Assembly (NCBI GenBank): GCA_977006965.1
Contig: OZ345355.1
Coordinates: forward strand, 744,001 to 808,000
Direction of reading: 5' to 3'
Origin: Phymatolithon calcareum
Taxonomy: Eukaryota > Rhodophyta > Florideophyceae > Hapalidiales
Length of the DNA stretch: 64,000 nt
In this document: in pieces, positions 1-11,900 of the stretch
Position numbering within the stretch: the stretch's first letter is position 1
Layout of the letters: each line of letters starts with the position of its first letter
The notes under the pieces: model-generated
Told to the model about the DNA's origin: nothing
Databases searched by the model: none
The model's input: the letters and a program-made list of their open reading frames with translations, nothing else
Position numbers and translations under genes: made by a program

Positions 1-1190
1 CGAAACATCGCTTCCCTGCGCGAGGATACGATACGGCTAGCATGTGCAACGTTTAGGAAACGAGCTTCTTCTACAAATTGCTGCCTCGTCGAACATATAT
101 CCTGAAACACGAATGTAAAAAGAGTCTTCAGGGGACCAAGAGAATGAAGGCCAAAGACCGTATCACTGCGTATCTTTGTACAAATGATAACGGAACTGAC
201 AAGATGCCATGTACCATTATTGGCACTGCAAAAAACCAAAGAGCTTTCGTTTAGGGAAGCCGCTGGTTCCTTTCTTTAGGAACAAGACGTCATGATCTAA
301 TGGTCCAACCTTTCGTAACTGGTTTCTATCTTTATTCCTTCCATACATGCGCACACGGACATCGAAGTCGGTAGAATTGGTTGTCGACAATGCATCCTCA
401 CATGCGAAAGATTTGCGAGATATTCGTGGACAAGTGATAATCGAACCACTACCTCCAAATGTTACTGCTGTTCACCAGTCAATGGGTTTAGGCATCACCG
501 CCGCCTGCACGATGATGTATCGAAAACTAATACGACGTGAAATTATTAAGGACCTAGAGACTCGGGCTGAGTGACGCAAGTTAAACAGTCACTGCCAGGA
601 GGGATGAAATGACTTCGAGAAGAATATGAACCTTACATGCTTGATGTCGCTAATCAGCTGAAATCCGCGTGGGACGAAGTATCCCAGATGAATCTTGCGC
701 GGTGCTGGGTAAAGTCGGCATTTTTCCGGTCGATAAAGCTGCTGATGTAAACGCGAAATTCGGTCGAATGAAGAACACCTCAAAAAATGAAGAGGTCATA
801 TGGGTCATAGAAATGCTGGGAAAAGTGTCTCCCAGTGATAGTAATGATGATGTGCTAAGCCAACTCATCGATACATCAAAACAGAGGGTGATATCAGTCG
901 TTAGTTCAACATAGAAGATGACAAATATGCGAGAGACGCCATTGTGAATGACGCCATGGGCGAACTACAACGAAAATTTTGTAGAGAAGGTCGTGGAGCC
1001 TGTACGAGAGTAAAAACTAGAAATCGAAAAGGTTGCTTGCGAGCTTCCTCAAATTTTTGAACTGTACCAACTGTTCAGGCCCCTAGAAGAGAAAGAGTAC
1101 GCCTGTAACTTTCCTGATGCTTGTGCACACGTTCAACGAGCTTTGAATGGCTTCGTCGATGACATTCGTAAGCAAAACGCTAATCACTGA
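1..1190 (+). pseudogene. decayed pogo/Tigger-like DDE transposase (5' end outside window)
   Basis: Pieces of one transposase can be read in several frames. At 48-160 the block around the first catalytic Asp and the KLLPRRTY segment is visible, then KRMKAKDRITAYLC and a DG-KMPCTIIG stretch (to about 235). At 390-560 comes VVDNASSH, then PLPPNVTAVHQSMGLG, typical of DDE_1 superfamily transposases (pogo, Tigger, Jerky). At 650-914 and 960-1190 are C-terminal parts with CWVKSA-like and Lys/Glu-rich sequence. The codon where the first catalytic Asp is expected (N-x-D-E-T) is a TAG stop at 54-56; the second Asp (VDN) is kept. At least two frame changes and several stops make the copy dead. Family assignment is by motif, not by search. 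Confidence 0.8.
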
Positions 1191-1934
1191 ATTCTGAAAC
1201 AAGAACAGTGGCCTCCACCAATGTCGCAGTTACAGCAATGTAAATTTTGATTAAAATTCTGTTTTGCGCTCACTTCTAAATAGTGCTATAGGACGCCGGC
1301 TTCCATGTAGTAGCACTGTTCAGTGTCCTCCACTGTACAGCCGTGTTTGCAATAGATTTGCCTAAGAACGTCTTGATACGTATCGATCTCACTTCAGAAA
1401 GTTCCGTACTTCAAATGCACCTCTTTGCGGCTTTTTTGGTCATTTTCCTGAACTTATCAAGGTCGGTTCTGCCGCTGTCTTAATAAAGTTCTAACCGCTT
1501 AATCTCCACAGTTGATTCTCAAAAGTGCCTAATTTGCTCATCACAATGAAGTCTTAGACAACCACTACGCGCTGATCTTATTTTTCAGCCTTCATAATCC
1601 TCTTGACGGCGTAGTGGGGACTCAAAATTGTCGAAATAGCCGAAAAAACGACGAAACCGTTTTTTCAGCAAGCTGAACGGCGCTGGAACTTTGATTTTGT
1701 GCACATTATTATGTGAATAAAAAATCTCGCAAATAGCTCGCATCTCATATACTTTTTGGCGCAGCCGGCAATTGAATATAAATCTCAGAGCTCATGGCTT
1801 TTCTTCGAAAGTCGCATAAAGTGAGGTCTTTCAGGAAAACAGATCCGTTTCTCAAAGAACACTATGCAACAGTAAAATTTATTGCGAGTTCTACTCGCTC
1901 TGGTTTAGCTCCTCGTCGCTACTATTGAGAGCAT
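1191..1934. other. gene-free AT-rich stretch
   Basis: No open frame of note and no recognisable RNA on either strand. It follows the pogo relic and may hold its degraded 3' end, but I found no terminal inverted repeat. Confidence 0.5.
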
Positions 1935-2510
1935 CTACTTCATCGAAGGCGGTGAGATCGATGATCATGGACAGAGCCGCTTTCCCAATGTGCTTTCGCT
2001 TCGCCTCGGCAAGATTGTGGATGTGGGCCCAACCGCATGCCTATGAGAAATGGCCGTTGTGTACACGCGGGGAGCAGTGACGGGTCCTCATTGCGGACGG
2101 CGAGTAGGGCTTCTTGCGCTTGCGAACCGGTTTTAGCCACAGAGTCAAACGGCACCAAATCATCCAGTACTTTCTGGTCACCAGTGGCTGAAACACGCGT
2201 GATGCTGCCCTCGGCAGCGTAATGACGTTCACGCGGAAGGTACCAGCTGCGCAATGGTTGCAGATGATTGTCAGACGCGGCTTGCTGCGCTTCGCAATAA
2301 GTGTGCCTTCCTGATTGACGTGTTGTGGGAGATGCCGAGGTTAACAATGTCGTCGAAGCTTGATCCAACGTAGTCGCCCATCTGAAGCACGAGCTCCTTC
2401 TTGTCCATGGTTTCAGAGTGAGTAATGCTGGAGCGTTGTGAGTTGAGATTGTCAGAAGAATTCGAAGATATGCACAAAACTTGAATCAAGAGGAAGAAGC
2501 AGAGCTACCA
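1935..2510 (-). pseudogene. unrecognised decayed coding-like region
   Basis: Three minus-strand frames each look protein-like over part of this stretch: about 2489-2271 (QMGDYVGSSFDDIVNLG), then 2290-2041 (KRSKPRLTIICNHCAAG), then about 2040-1900 ending in an acidic tail. Joining them needs several frame changes, so I read it as one broken gene, perhaps of a mobile element. The Cys-x2-His-Cys piece could be part of a zinc-binding fold. Family not identified. Confidence 0.3.
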
Positions 2511-2883
2511 TTTTTCTCCAAAATGCTCAACTGTCAGCGCTCCACGTAACGGTGAGTAGTAGTTTTGGCTTGGATGTCTATTTAGCGTATTTTTACCGTT
2601 TTTGGTGAAAATTTAGCGAATTTCCTCAAAAAACAATTGTCGAGTGCACTATCGGGAAACCCTAACACGACTTCACGGTGCACACAGAAAAGAAAATTTG
2701 ATTATTTCCCGCATCTCCCCTTTCGGGTCTTCCTGAGTTCCGTTGGTGAACAACTTTTTTCAGATGATCATGTCCCTCATCCACTCCATCCTCCCCGCGT
2801 TGATTCGCCATCTGCATAATTCCTTTCAAACTCCTGATAATCCGCGGACGCTGTTCGACGAACGATGCAACTAATGTTTACTC

Positions 2884-4281
2884 ATGACCGACGCCCCCCG
2901 CCTCTCGCGCTCGACCTCACTACCCATGATTGGCGCGGCACCTCAGTTGCGCCGCAACGTTAGAGCTCGTCTCAGCGCCGCCCTTGCTCGTGCTCGTCGT
3001 CTTAGTGATGACCCGGAGAAATTTTCCGAACTTGCGTCACTCACCGGTACACCACCGTCATCCAAAGGGACGCTACAGAAGCTTAATCGCAAAAATTTGC
3101 TTCTGCACTGCCTGGAATTTTCCGTCGATGGCTCCTGCACCGTGCGACATGTCACGCGACATCACGTCCTGGACGCCGCACGAGCAAACGGTCCTGGCAC
3201 CGAGCACATCCAGCCGCGTATGAAGACGCGCCGTCTGAACCGGCGTCGCTCGGCTTCCGTTCGTGCCGTTCCCCTGACGCGCGGGATGAATGACCGCAAC
3301 TGCGGACGCGGCCGCCCTTCACGCACCACGGCGCTTCAATCGAGGAAGCACAATCTTCTCACTATGCGCGATATGCGCCAGGTCGATCGGACCTTCACTG
3401 CCAAACCGGCGCTGTGGGTGCGACAGCATGCGCTTGTGGTGTCACTGGAGAACATGCGTGCAATTATTTTATGCGATCGTATGTTCCTCTTCGATCCTGA
3501 CAATGATGCTATACAGGAGCTGGTCAAGTACCTTAGGCGCTATCTAGGGGGTGGCAGCGTGGAGCATTCATTCATCCCGTTTGAGTTTCGGTGCCTTGAC
3601 GCCATTCTGCAGAATGCATGCGATAATCTTGCGCGAAATTTTGGCGAAATTATGCCGAATATTCAAAGCACCATGCGCATGCTACCTATGAGAATAACTG
3701 GTGAGCAACTGGAACGGTTGCGGCATCTTGAGCAGTCGCTCAAACATTTCCATGGGCGCGCGCGCAAGATGCAGAACGTTCTGCATTCTGTTCTGGACGA
3801 GGATGACGATATGTCGGGCATGTATCTCACGGAGAAGAGTATGAACCCGGAAGTCATGCGTAACCAGATGCATCACGATGAGGCGGAAACTTTGCTGGAG
3901 GAGCATTTGCAAACTGTCGATGATCTCACAAGTAAGGCCGAGTTGCTCAACAGAACTATCAGTGACATGCAGGACTTGATTGAGATTCATCTTGATTTCA
4001 TACAAAACAGGCTTCTGCTTGTTGCCCTGGTCATCAGCGCCATTTCAACTATTATGGGCTTTAGCGACATGTTAGCTGGGTTTTTCGGAATGAACCTCCA
4101 GCTACCAAACCAAATGAAGTTCATGCCGTCGAGTCAGTATTATTTCTATGGTGCGGTGGGAGGAATTCTCCTAATCACGGCTGTATCGCTCATCGTTTTC
4201 GTTTGCTGGTACCACCGACAGAGCTTGCGTACCTACACCAAGACAAGCCGCTCCCGTAGAAGGGAAAATACAATCTCGTAG
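2884..4281 (+). CDS. MRS2/CorA-type magnesium channel
   Basis: A 465-aa protein of the CorA/MRS2/Alr1 superfamily, which forms pentameric Mg2+ channels, in eukaryotes mostly in the mitochondrial inner membrane. The hallmark GMN triplet is at residues 402-404, right after the first membrane helix (about 378-400). A second helix (about 418-440) and a short basic tail follow, as in the family. Before them lie a soluble domain with FLFDPDNDAI, an IPFEFRCLDAIL block and a long acidic helix with LDEDDDMSGMYLTEK, which closely matches MRS2 rather than bacterial CorA. The first ~120 residues are Arg/Ser-rich with few acids, compatible with a mitochondrial presequence. ATG at 2884 is the first in frame. 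There is no intron. The isolated gene has no operon context. Confidence 0.88.
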   Translation: MTDAPRLSRSTSLPMIGAAPQLRRNVRARLSAALARARRLSDDPEKFSELASLTGTPPSSKGTLQKLNRKNLLLHCLEFSVDGSCTVRHVTRHHVLDAARANGPGTEHIQPRMKTRRLNRRRSASVRAVPLTRGMNDRNCGRGRPSRTTALQSRKHNLLTMRDMRQVDRTFTAKPALWVRQHALVVSLENMRAIILCDRMFLFDPDNDAIQELVKYLRRYLGGGSVEHSFIPFEFRCLDAILQNACDNLARNFGEIMPNIQSTMRMLPMRITGEQLERLRHLEQSLKHFHGRARKMQNVLHSVLDEDDDMSGMYLTEKSMNPEVMRNQMHHDEAETLLEEHLQTVDDLTSKAELLNRTISDMQDLIEIHLDFIQNRLLLVALVISAISTIMGFSDMLAGFFGMNLQLPNQMKFMPSSQYYFYGAVGGILLITAVSLIVFVCWYHRQSLRTYTKTSRSRRRENTIS

Positions 4282-4363
4282 CTTGTCCGTGGGGGAGTGG
4301 AACGCCCTGGCATCAACATATCATCGGCAACGTGGTTAACGTCGTTACTTCCAATGTCGACAA

Positions 4364-4400
4364 AAGTTTGTGGTCTTCGAAGTGCGAAGACCACAAACTT
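4364..4400. repeat. perfect 16-bp hairpin downstream of MRS2 gene
   Basis: Arms 4364-4379 and 4385-4400 are exact reverse complements around a 5-nt loop (AAGTG). It sits about 80 bp past the MRS2 stop. It could be part of the 3' UTR or a small-RNA hairpin. Confidence 0.8.
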
Positions 4401-5228
4401 GAAAAATTATTGATCTTGTAAGGACCAGTTAGGTCCTCATTTCCAACGTCTATCATATACCGGGAGATAGAATCTCTTTAGAATCTCCCAACACAAACAA
4501 CGACACTCCCATCACAGAAGAAGAAATTTAAACAATAGTGAAGACAGTGACTGTCTCCACGGGCACGTGTTTCCGAATAAACGAACCCGCACAGACGACT
4601 TTACTGTGCGGGGTGCCCGGAGGGCACTGCCCTCCAGTGTGCCTTAGCGATGCACACTTAACGACGCACAACCAACGCGTTCGTTACAATCTCTAGTATT
4701 TCATGGCGAATGGACTGGGGAACAAAATAACATATTATGTTATTTTATTTTAAAAATAATAAAACAACAGCTCCAAGAACCTCAATTTGAGTAACAGGCA
4801 GCTTCTCTCTCTCTTTCCTACCGAATACGCTCTGTTCTCCTAACGTCTATTTAATTCGAATTTCTCTTCCCGTGAGGGCCTGAGTGAGTCTTTTGCATTC
4901 ATATTCGGTCTTAATGTCCATCTATGTGGACCGTGCACTACGGTCCGTAGTTTGCGCTGCAGCAGGACAAGGTCAATCACAATAATCGTTCCACAGTATG
5001 TCGCCAAGACGATTTTCGCCGAATTAACGGTCACTATGCGTTCACTGTGTCACACAAAACTAGACTACTATCAGCCAGTGCACCGACTGATAATAGTCCA
5101 AGTTTTTGACCGACTGATGGCGCACTCTCTGTGAAAAGGCAATTTAAGTAAAGAAAACCTTCTCCAAGAGAGAAGGAAAAAGCAACGCAACTAAAGTTCA
5201 TCGTTTCTGTTAACTTTGCTCAGGACAC
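4401..5228. other. gene-free intergenic stretch
   Basis: No supported gene. It contains an AT-only block near 4730-4765 with self-complementary TTATTTTATTTTAAAAATAAT-like sequence, and an imperfect inverted repeat around 5058-5105. The left edge of the duplicated unit begins just after it. Confidence 0.5.
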
Positions 5229-5325
5229 CATCGTTTAGTGGTAGAACAGCCTCCGCATTCCTGAGTGCATATTTCAGTATGATACAAGCAGGAATGTTTA
5301 GGTCGCCCGTTCGAGTCCTGCCACA
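5229..5325 (+). repeat. tRNA-Gly-like Pol III element, copy A
   Basis: An A-box-like TAGTGGTAGAAC (5236-5247) and an excellent B box GTTCGAGTCC (5309-5318) are spaced as in a tRNA gene with an insert. Between them an 8-bp inverted repeat CATTCCTG/CAGGAATG (5256-5263, 5289-5296) forms an extra stem. The acceptor arms do not pair and the T stem has mismatches, so it is a tRNA relic or SINE head rather than a working tRNA. Related copies mark each duplicated unit. Confidence 0.65.
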
Positions 5326-6434
5326 AACAACAACTGAATTTCGTTTCGCGAACGGAACGCGGATGTCGCCATGTAGTAAATGTGCCAACTAGCTCTCGGG
5401 AATTAGTTACGCGAGTATGAATAATGAATCCCCCTAGATATTGAGTTACTAAATGTGTAGCTCAGATATCCTGCAAAAAAGAAAGAAACGGCTTTTTCAT
5501 GTGAAGAAAGCTTGTCTTTTTGACAGCACCTCTTTCACATCGAAGATTAGATTGCCACATGGCCCCATTCTTTCTGGAAGCGCCTTCGTGTTATGGATGA
5601 GAAGCTTCCAATTTTCCAATTACCTATAAGAGCTCTGTTCCTCCTAGTCCTGTCGCCACACCCCTTTTTCCGTTGTACGCTTCCTCATCATCTGCGTATA
5701 GACCCTGGGGCTCAAGTAGCAGAGTACAATGATGCGACTGGTAAACACCAGACGCGCACTTGCATAACTGATGGACTGAAAATTCATAGATGAGTTCACT
5801 TGGGGGATAGGAGCGAAGCGTCAAACATGCGGGAAACACCTTGCAGATAAAATAGCGTCCACAAACGACCAACCGTGCTTGAAACTTGTCTCCGGAGATA
5901 ATTCTATTTCTCATTATATGTCGGCCTACCGGCAGAGGTCTCCCACCTTAGTTCGCCGGAGCTCCGTGCCAGAGTCCTATGTGCAATATTTGTTGCGAGT
6001 GGTGCAGTAAGTGCATTCACAGATTGAATTGCTTGAGTACGACGATCGTTATGCTGATGCTCAGGAGAGCACTCTGTCAAAGAAAGTTAATACTTCGCAA
6101 TGACTGAAAAATCGGTTCGACTGTGACGCACATGTGCACTCAGATGACCCCCACACTAACTTGCCCAATCCTATTGAATCTACCTCCTTCAATACAGACT
6201 TCCTCGTCATTCTCGGACAGAAGACTTCATGAAAAATAAGATTTACTGTTTCAAAGCGGTGCCAGGTCTCACATGAGACACCACAGGACGCCAATATCAC
6301 TGCCCCTCCACACCCACAATACACTAACCACTATGCCTCACTCCGCTAAGCCGGACAAAAAAGTACAACCACTTACGACTCTTCAAAAGTGCCCATACCT
6401 GCACGCCACGCCAAATTCACACATTCGCCACGCG
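5326..6434. repeat. duplicated flank R, copy A
   Basis: About 1.1 kb shared by five places in the window (here, 13533, 21974, and inverted at 53296 and 62049). It links the tRNA-like element to the 3' end of the E2 copy. It contains a short purine run near 5477, a shared GAGAGCTTGTC-like block and several frames that are broken between copies. I see no intact gene in it. It includes the former 3' flank of the E2 gene. Confidence 0.75.
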
Positions 6435-7128
6435 CTACAGCAAGCGGCGACCCAATATCGCAAAAATGAGCACAACAATAGCATAAGCCGCGTACAACAG
6501 ACCGCGCTCTTGCACCTCCGACGCCGCAAGACGCACCGCGCGTCGCACAGTCACCGTCTCCCCAGAGTTCTCTCTGTACTCCTCTCTCCCTGAACTACTC
6601 GCTCCCGTCACCACCGTCGCCGTCTCAACATCGTTCATCGTCGCCGCGGATGAAGCGGGTGCCCCCGACGCCACCGGCCCGGAGCTGAGGCGCTGTCCGC
6701 CCGACTTCCTCGCCAGCTGCTCGACGGGCCGCGCACCGCATCGCGGACACACAAACGCATGGTTGCGTGCAGCGAGCCTGCGTCGTTCATTATCGGGAAA
6801 GTCAAGCGCGCCAAGCCCCTCCGCAGGGCTCGGCATGAAGACCACGAGCGCCGTGAGAATGGTGCGGATGCCCCAGCTCGGCTGCCACGTCTCCTGGTGG
6901 TGCGACGTGACGGAAAGGCAGATGGGGACGTTAAGCTCGAAGCGACTGTTCGCGGTCAGGAGCACTATCTCAGGCGCTTTGAGTGGGTATTCGGGGGGGA
7001 GGAGGATGCGCCCGTGGTAGAGACCGTCCGTGAAGGACGTGTCGGGCGGGCCGAGCACTGTGAAGTGCCATTCGAAGAGGTCGCTATCGAGTGGCGCGGC
7101 GACGAAGAAGGCGTTTGAGGAATTTTTC
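6435..7128 (-). pseudogene. start-less copy A of the Ubc6-type E2
   Basis: The frame matches the E2 at 52501-53295 from about its residue 17 to the C terminus. It keeps the active-site Cys in PICLSV, the ETWQPSW block and the C-terminal anchor ending LGRRLL. The first 16 codons and the native promoter are missing. Upstream lies an inverted piece of the amine-oxidase/E2 spacer instead, and its ATG (7174-7172) is out of frame and meets TGA. No in-frame ATG lies before the active site, so a normal protein is unlikely, although a GTG codon at 7058 or a spliced start cannot be excluded. This is the least damaged of the three derived copies. Confidence 0.75.
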
Positions 7129-7136
7129 AGTGTTGT

Positions 7137-7490
7137 GAATTTTCGGCGAGTGTATCATCCGAGTTGGAGGGCATGATTCTCGGGATTGGTGCTCTGTTAC
7201 GCAGGATGCAATTAGAATGCAATTTTGAATGAAAGTGAATCCAATTGAGTGAATGAATCAATCAGAAGAACTAAAACGTAATTTGCATGTATGCGCGGTA
7301 ATTGACCATTGAATTAATTTCTTGACCCAGCATTTGCCTTTCGTGTGTGTGTGTATGTGTGTGTGTGTACTGTACTTCGTTTTCCGCCTAGAACTACACG
7401 AACACCTCATCACCACCTTCCCCGCAGCCCCACCACTCCCCCTCCATCCGAAACGCCCTCATCGCCATCATCCACCCTCCTGTCAATCCC
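7137..7490 (+). repeat. inverted amine-oxidase/E2 promoter segment, copy A
   Basis: This matches 52180-52495 in the same orientation, while the neighbouring E2 body is reversed. It therefore contains the first amine-oxidase codons (reverse strand ATG at 7174-7172), the divergent spacer and a GT-rich microsatellite (about 7343-7370). The right end stops just before the E2 ATG would come. Promoter activity would be inherited; this is inference. Confidence 0.8.
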
Positions 7491-8527
7491 TGCATGAGTC
7501 TACCCTTTCCGAAGAACACCCTTTGTCGAAGCAACAAGGCCAGAGACGGTGCGGAGGTATGGCGATCTTCTCAGATTTGCCCACCTCAATCCTACCATCA
7601 CCTTCCTCTTGAGATCATACACTGCGTGCAAACCACCGATGATGGCATACACGCATCTACAAGACAACTACCGCCGGTGCCCCGCATGAATCGATACCCA
7701 TTGTTATGTCGCGGCGACACATCCGGCGGGAGCGGGAAAGCGAGCACGCGCGATGACATCGGGCGTTGATGGACATCGCTAAAGACTGTCTTGGAGCCGC
7801 AACCAGTGGGAGTCGAGGAGCGGGGCCGCGCGAAGGATCCCCGTGCCGAGTCAGGTCGTTCGACACCGTCTCGAGCCGCAACTAGCAGCATTCGAGAAAC
7901 CGCCACGCGCTAAGACGCTCCCGCGACAACCTAATTCGTCCGACAGCGCCTGGGCACCACAACCGGATGCCGCCTGGAAGAACCCTTAGGCGCGTAACGA
8001 CCGGGCCAAGGACGGCTTCCGGACGCTTTCCATGCGACCCTCTCATCAGGTTGCGCCACGCGGCGCCGCGCCTCGAAAGGCCGAGACTCTGTGCGTCACA
8101 TTCACAGGCGCGCACACCCGGCGGCGGTTAAAAACGCGACTGCACGCAGCGCAGAGTCTAAAGCTTGCGCGACAGTCTCACCGGCGCACAGTCGCCAGCA
8201 ACTGCTCCAGAGTCCGAGCCTCGCCGATCGACATATCTATATCAAGCAGGACGCCGAAGAAACCACTATCTCCAGCACACGCATCGAAAGCTTGCAGGCG
8301 CGTTCACACGGAGGCACGCACTTCGGAACGTGCCTGAACCGAGACGTGAACCGCGCGTAAGGCAGCAAACAGCGTGAGGAGCTTTTTGGTACACCGGCTG
8401 TCCGTTTTCCACAAGGACTCGTGCGATATCTGATTTCTCGGCGAATGCTAGACAGGTGAGCTTTTTGAGTTAGCAGCCCGCGTTTTTGTTGACCACCCAA
8501 CCACCCTTCATAGTCTTTTGTAGTAGT
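7491..8527. repeat. GC-rich spacer of duplicated unit, copy A
   Basis: About 1 kb, much richer in G+C than the flanks, shared with 15651-16670 and, inverted, 59985-61030. Open frames occur on both strands, but their ends and frames change between copies: a 2-nt difference near 8190 and a 28-bp block near 7878-7903 that copy B lacks. No family is recognised. It may be a decayed gene. Confidence 0.6.
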
Positions 8528-8528
8528 A

Positions 8529-8837
8529 GTGAAGCTATCGCACAGCTACAACTACGGCAATCCGGTTCTCCGGGAAGCGGTGGTTGTCCGGGAGGAGGTT
8601 CCTAAGAGTTACAGGACGGTGTCCGGGAACTCTAGTAAGGAGAAGCGCGACGCTGCTCGCCTTCTCTGGGGAGCTAGACCGTTGGACGCCGTGAAAGCAA
8701 AGTCACCAAAATTTCGGTTTTATGTTTCGAATAAAACCGCAGATCTTTCCAAAGTCTGTCAAGGCAAGCAGTATCCAAGCCTACCTCGTTATCACAATTT
8801 CTGTTTTATTATGCGTATCACAGGGAATCGATTTTGA
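8529..8837 (+). other. 102-codon open frame kept in three units, copy A
   Basis: An open frame of exactly 102 codons is kept at the same place in all three units with only a handful of amino-acid changes. It has no ATG (a GTG would be the start), no recognised domain, and its end overlaps the 3' UTR of the convergent Sel1-type gene. Conservation may only reflect recent duplication. It could also be an exon or a non-coding RNA. Confidence 0.25.
8805..8810 (-). terminator. AATAAA signal of Sel1-type gene A
   Basis: AATAAA on the minus strand, about 95 nt after the stop codon. The same hexamer is kept at the same distance in the other two copies. Confidence 0.55.
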
Positions 8838-8902
8838 TGCAAGACAACTACTACACAAAGTTCATACACGAAATGTAACCAAATGCGAAGCTCTAAACCT
8901 TT

Positions 8903-11900
8903 CTAATCACCACCCATGTTATCCTCTTCACGATTTTCAAGAATCTTCACATAGGCAAGACACTCATCTAATTCTTCGACCTCCACTTTCCCCGGCATTA
9001 CGGGCTCCTTTTTGCCCTTGCTCAACACAACAAACCTCCCCACTTGCTCTTCGAGAGTGTACAATGGTTCGAGCTCAGTTTCCGGTCCGGTAAGCTCAGA
9101 GATTATGCTCTGCGAATGGGAGATGTTTCCGTTATTTCGAACTTCAGGGTCTCCCCACATATACAATACCGCCAGATTGTACATTGCAATTGGATTGTTA
9201 TCCAATTCAATGGCTTCCTTGTACAGTCTCTCAGCCTCAAATATGTCTCGATTGACACCATTTCCAAGCTCATAGGAAACTGCAAGATTATTCATCCCGC
9301 TGCTGCTTCCTTCTTCACCAGCACGTTTCAGATATGATATACCATCTTCATCTTCCGTAGTGCCGGACTTCAGAACACCCATATTACAGAGTGCGTCATT
9401 GTTTCCCTCTTCAATGGCAGCCGAATACGCTTTCTCGGCCTCCGATGCATTCGGTGGAACATCTTCAGCTCCCTTGTGATACAATAATCCTACCCGATTT
9501 CTGCAATTGGACGGCGCGTCAAACATAAAGTCGTTATAGAACAGCAAGGCGTGTTTTGGATGTCTTCCTATTCCAATAACACGCCCATGTACATTGACAT
9601 CCTTATTTCCTTCCTCACATGATGTTTGTTTCACAAAAAGTCGATCGAACATTACGCGCAGCATTTTCTCATCTCCCCGCCGTTCCTCCTTACAAAATCT
9701 CTCGAGCATTGCATTCTTGCGATATGTGTCGCGCCCCACAAAGAACCCTTTCTCAAGCAAATATCCGATGTTCAATAAAAAGTGCTCGTCACGAACTAAA
9801 TAGTTGAACATGAATCGCAGCCCCGATAAACATTTGACTGCGTTTTCCTGGTGTTCTCGATTCTGCGATTCGTGGAAACGACTTTGGTGCGCGATGGCGA
9901 GGTAAAATAGAAGCCGGGCGGTTTCATACATGTCATCCTTACGAACGATGATTGATTCAAGGGCTTCAATCGCTGCCTCGGACACGGCACTATTCGTTCC
10001 ATTTTCATAAAACAATGACAACCCCTTTTTCACTCCAGCGTCTTCAGATCCAGTTTGCTCGTAAATGCGCCCAAAATAATCAGCAAGCATCCCAAGATCG
10101 ATCTCATCGACCCGTCTAATGTCCTCTTCGATTTGATTTCTTTCGAGAACATTCTTGAATCGGACATCCATTTGCATTTCCAGGAAAACCATTTGATTCT
10201 CACTTTTAGGGCTTTGCCTCGTGACAATATCAAAAGCATCATTTAGTGCTTCCCGGCGGCCATGATGCGCAATACAACGTCCAAATAGTCTTAGGGCGTC
10301 ATCCACACGACCTTCTACACGAGCACGATGTCCGTCTGTGTATATAGTTGCCACATCTGTTCTCTGTTGGCATTGAATTTCCATTGCCGCGTTCATAGCT
10401 CTGATGTATTTCGGAAAATCTTGAGTAAAACATTCGGAATACGACAAACCGTGTTCGTTCTCCACCACATAACGTACCTCAAATTGGGCAATCTGTGGCA
10501 TAAATGGTGGCCACCCCGACCAATACCTTATTCCGTAGTCTTCCGTAAGTTTTTCTGAACTGATGTACACCACAGGAGAACAAATATTTGAATCATTCGC
10601 TTCTGGTCGAAGCAGCTCATTATACGATGACAGTCGTGTCGATCGCCAATACTTTTGGGCACCAAGTCTACCCATCAATGCATCTTTCCATTCTTGCCAC
10701 TTGAAAACATGCGACTCTGGACGGAAGACTACTGACACGTTTTTGGATTCTTGGTCACAAGTGAGAAATATACGGAGTTCTTGGGGACCTGCAACTGGGT
10801 TCACTGTGACTCCATTTTCAAATTCGATTGTGGGGTCGCCGTGGTTTGAGCCAGAAACAGTTCTCTCGTTCCCTGTTTTCTCCACTTTCAAAGACGGAAA
10901 ACCAAGAATGAATAGCATGATCAAAAATGGCGACTTCCGTATATCTTCAGCTTTCCGACTGACCTCTTTTTCAACCTTCCATTGCAAATACGCCTGAACT
11001 TCCCAAACAATCCTCATATTCAAACTTCGCGTTTTTTCATCTGACAAACTTATTTTTTCAATTTCGGAGAAAGCAGAGCAAACTTGTTTGCTGCACATGA
11101 ACCTGATACCGACTGGCGCAATACTTGCATTCCATCCGGCTTCTTCAACCTCATTCTCAGCGACCCAGAACCCCAAAATACTTCTCACAGTCTCTGCTGC
11201 ACATCCAATGAAGCGAGGGATACCACTGGTGATCCAACTGTCCGGTATTAGAGTCGCTAAATCTCTCCGCAGTCGCTTCAGTTCAAGGTTGTACTGATTC
11301 TCAAATACCGATGTTGTGAGTTCCGATCCTCCCATCTCAGAGGTTGCATCATATTCTTCCACATACGCGTCAAGTCTATTCCCGCAATCGAATGCAATAT
11401 AGTTGTCAACATGAACGCTTGTTTGAAGCAATAGATAGTTGGGACTGTTACCCCAGAGAAAAGATGAACATATTTCTTTTTGAATCGGGAGGCCCTTCAA
11501 CAACTTTTCGTAGTCCTCGCTTGTGTCATTGCCAAGCTGGTATATGAAAGTATCAATGGCTGGGTGCTTGCCTTCCAAGCGGATGGGTGCGTTACTTTCC
11601 CAGGTAACTGTATCGCCTTCTTTGGCAAGCTCGACACTCTCTTCCATTAGCGTTGAGAAATAGGCCAGTTGAACAGGTGTGATATTTTCAACAGCAGAAC
11701 GATTTTCGTCATTGAGCTCGTTCAAAGACGTCTTATGCCAATCATCTTTTGCTGCGTCTCTGATAGTCGCCTTTTGAGAGTAGAAATTTAATGGCTCGTT
11801 GACGTCGCCATTCATTTTGAACGGAAGCATGCATTGCTTTGTGATCCAGATTCGATCATTAAGGTATTGTACTTGGCCAGTGGCGTATTCGCGATTTGAT

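Noticed and set aside
5229-5325. functional tRNA-Gly gene
   Set aside because: Acceptor arms do not pair, the T stem is mismatched, and no anticodon arm of normal form is seen.
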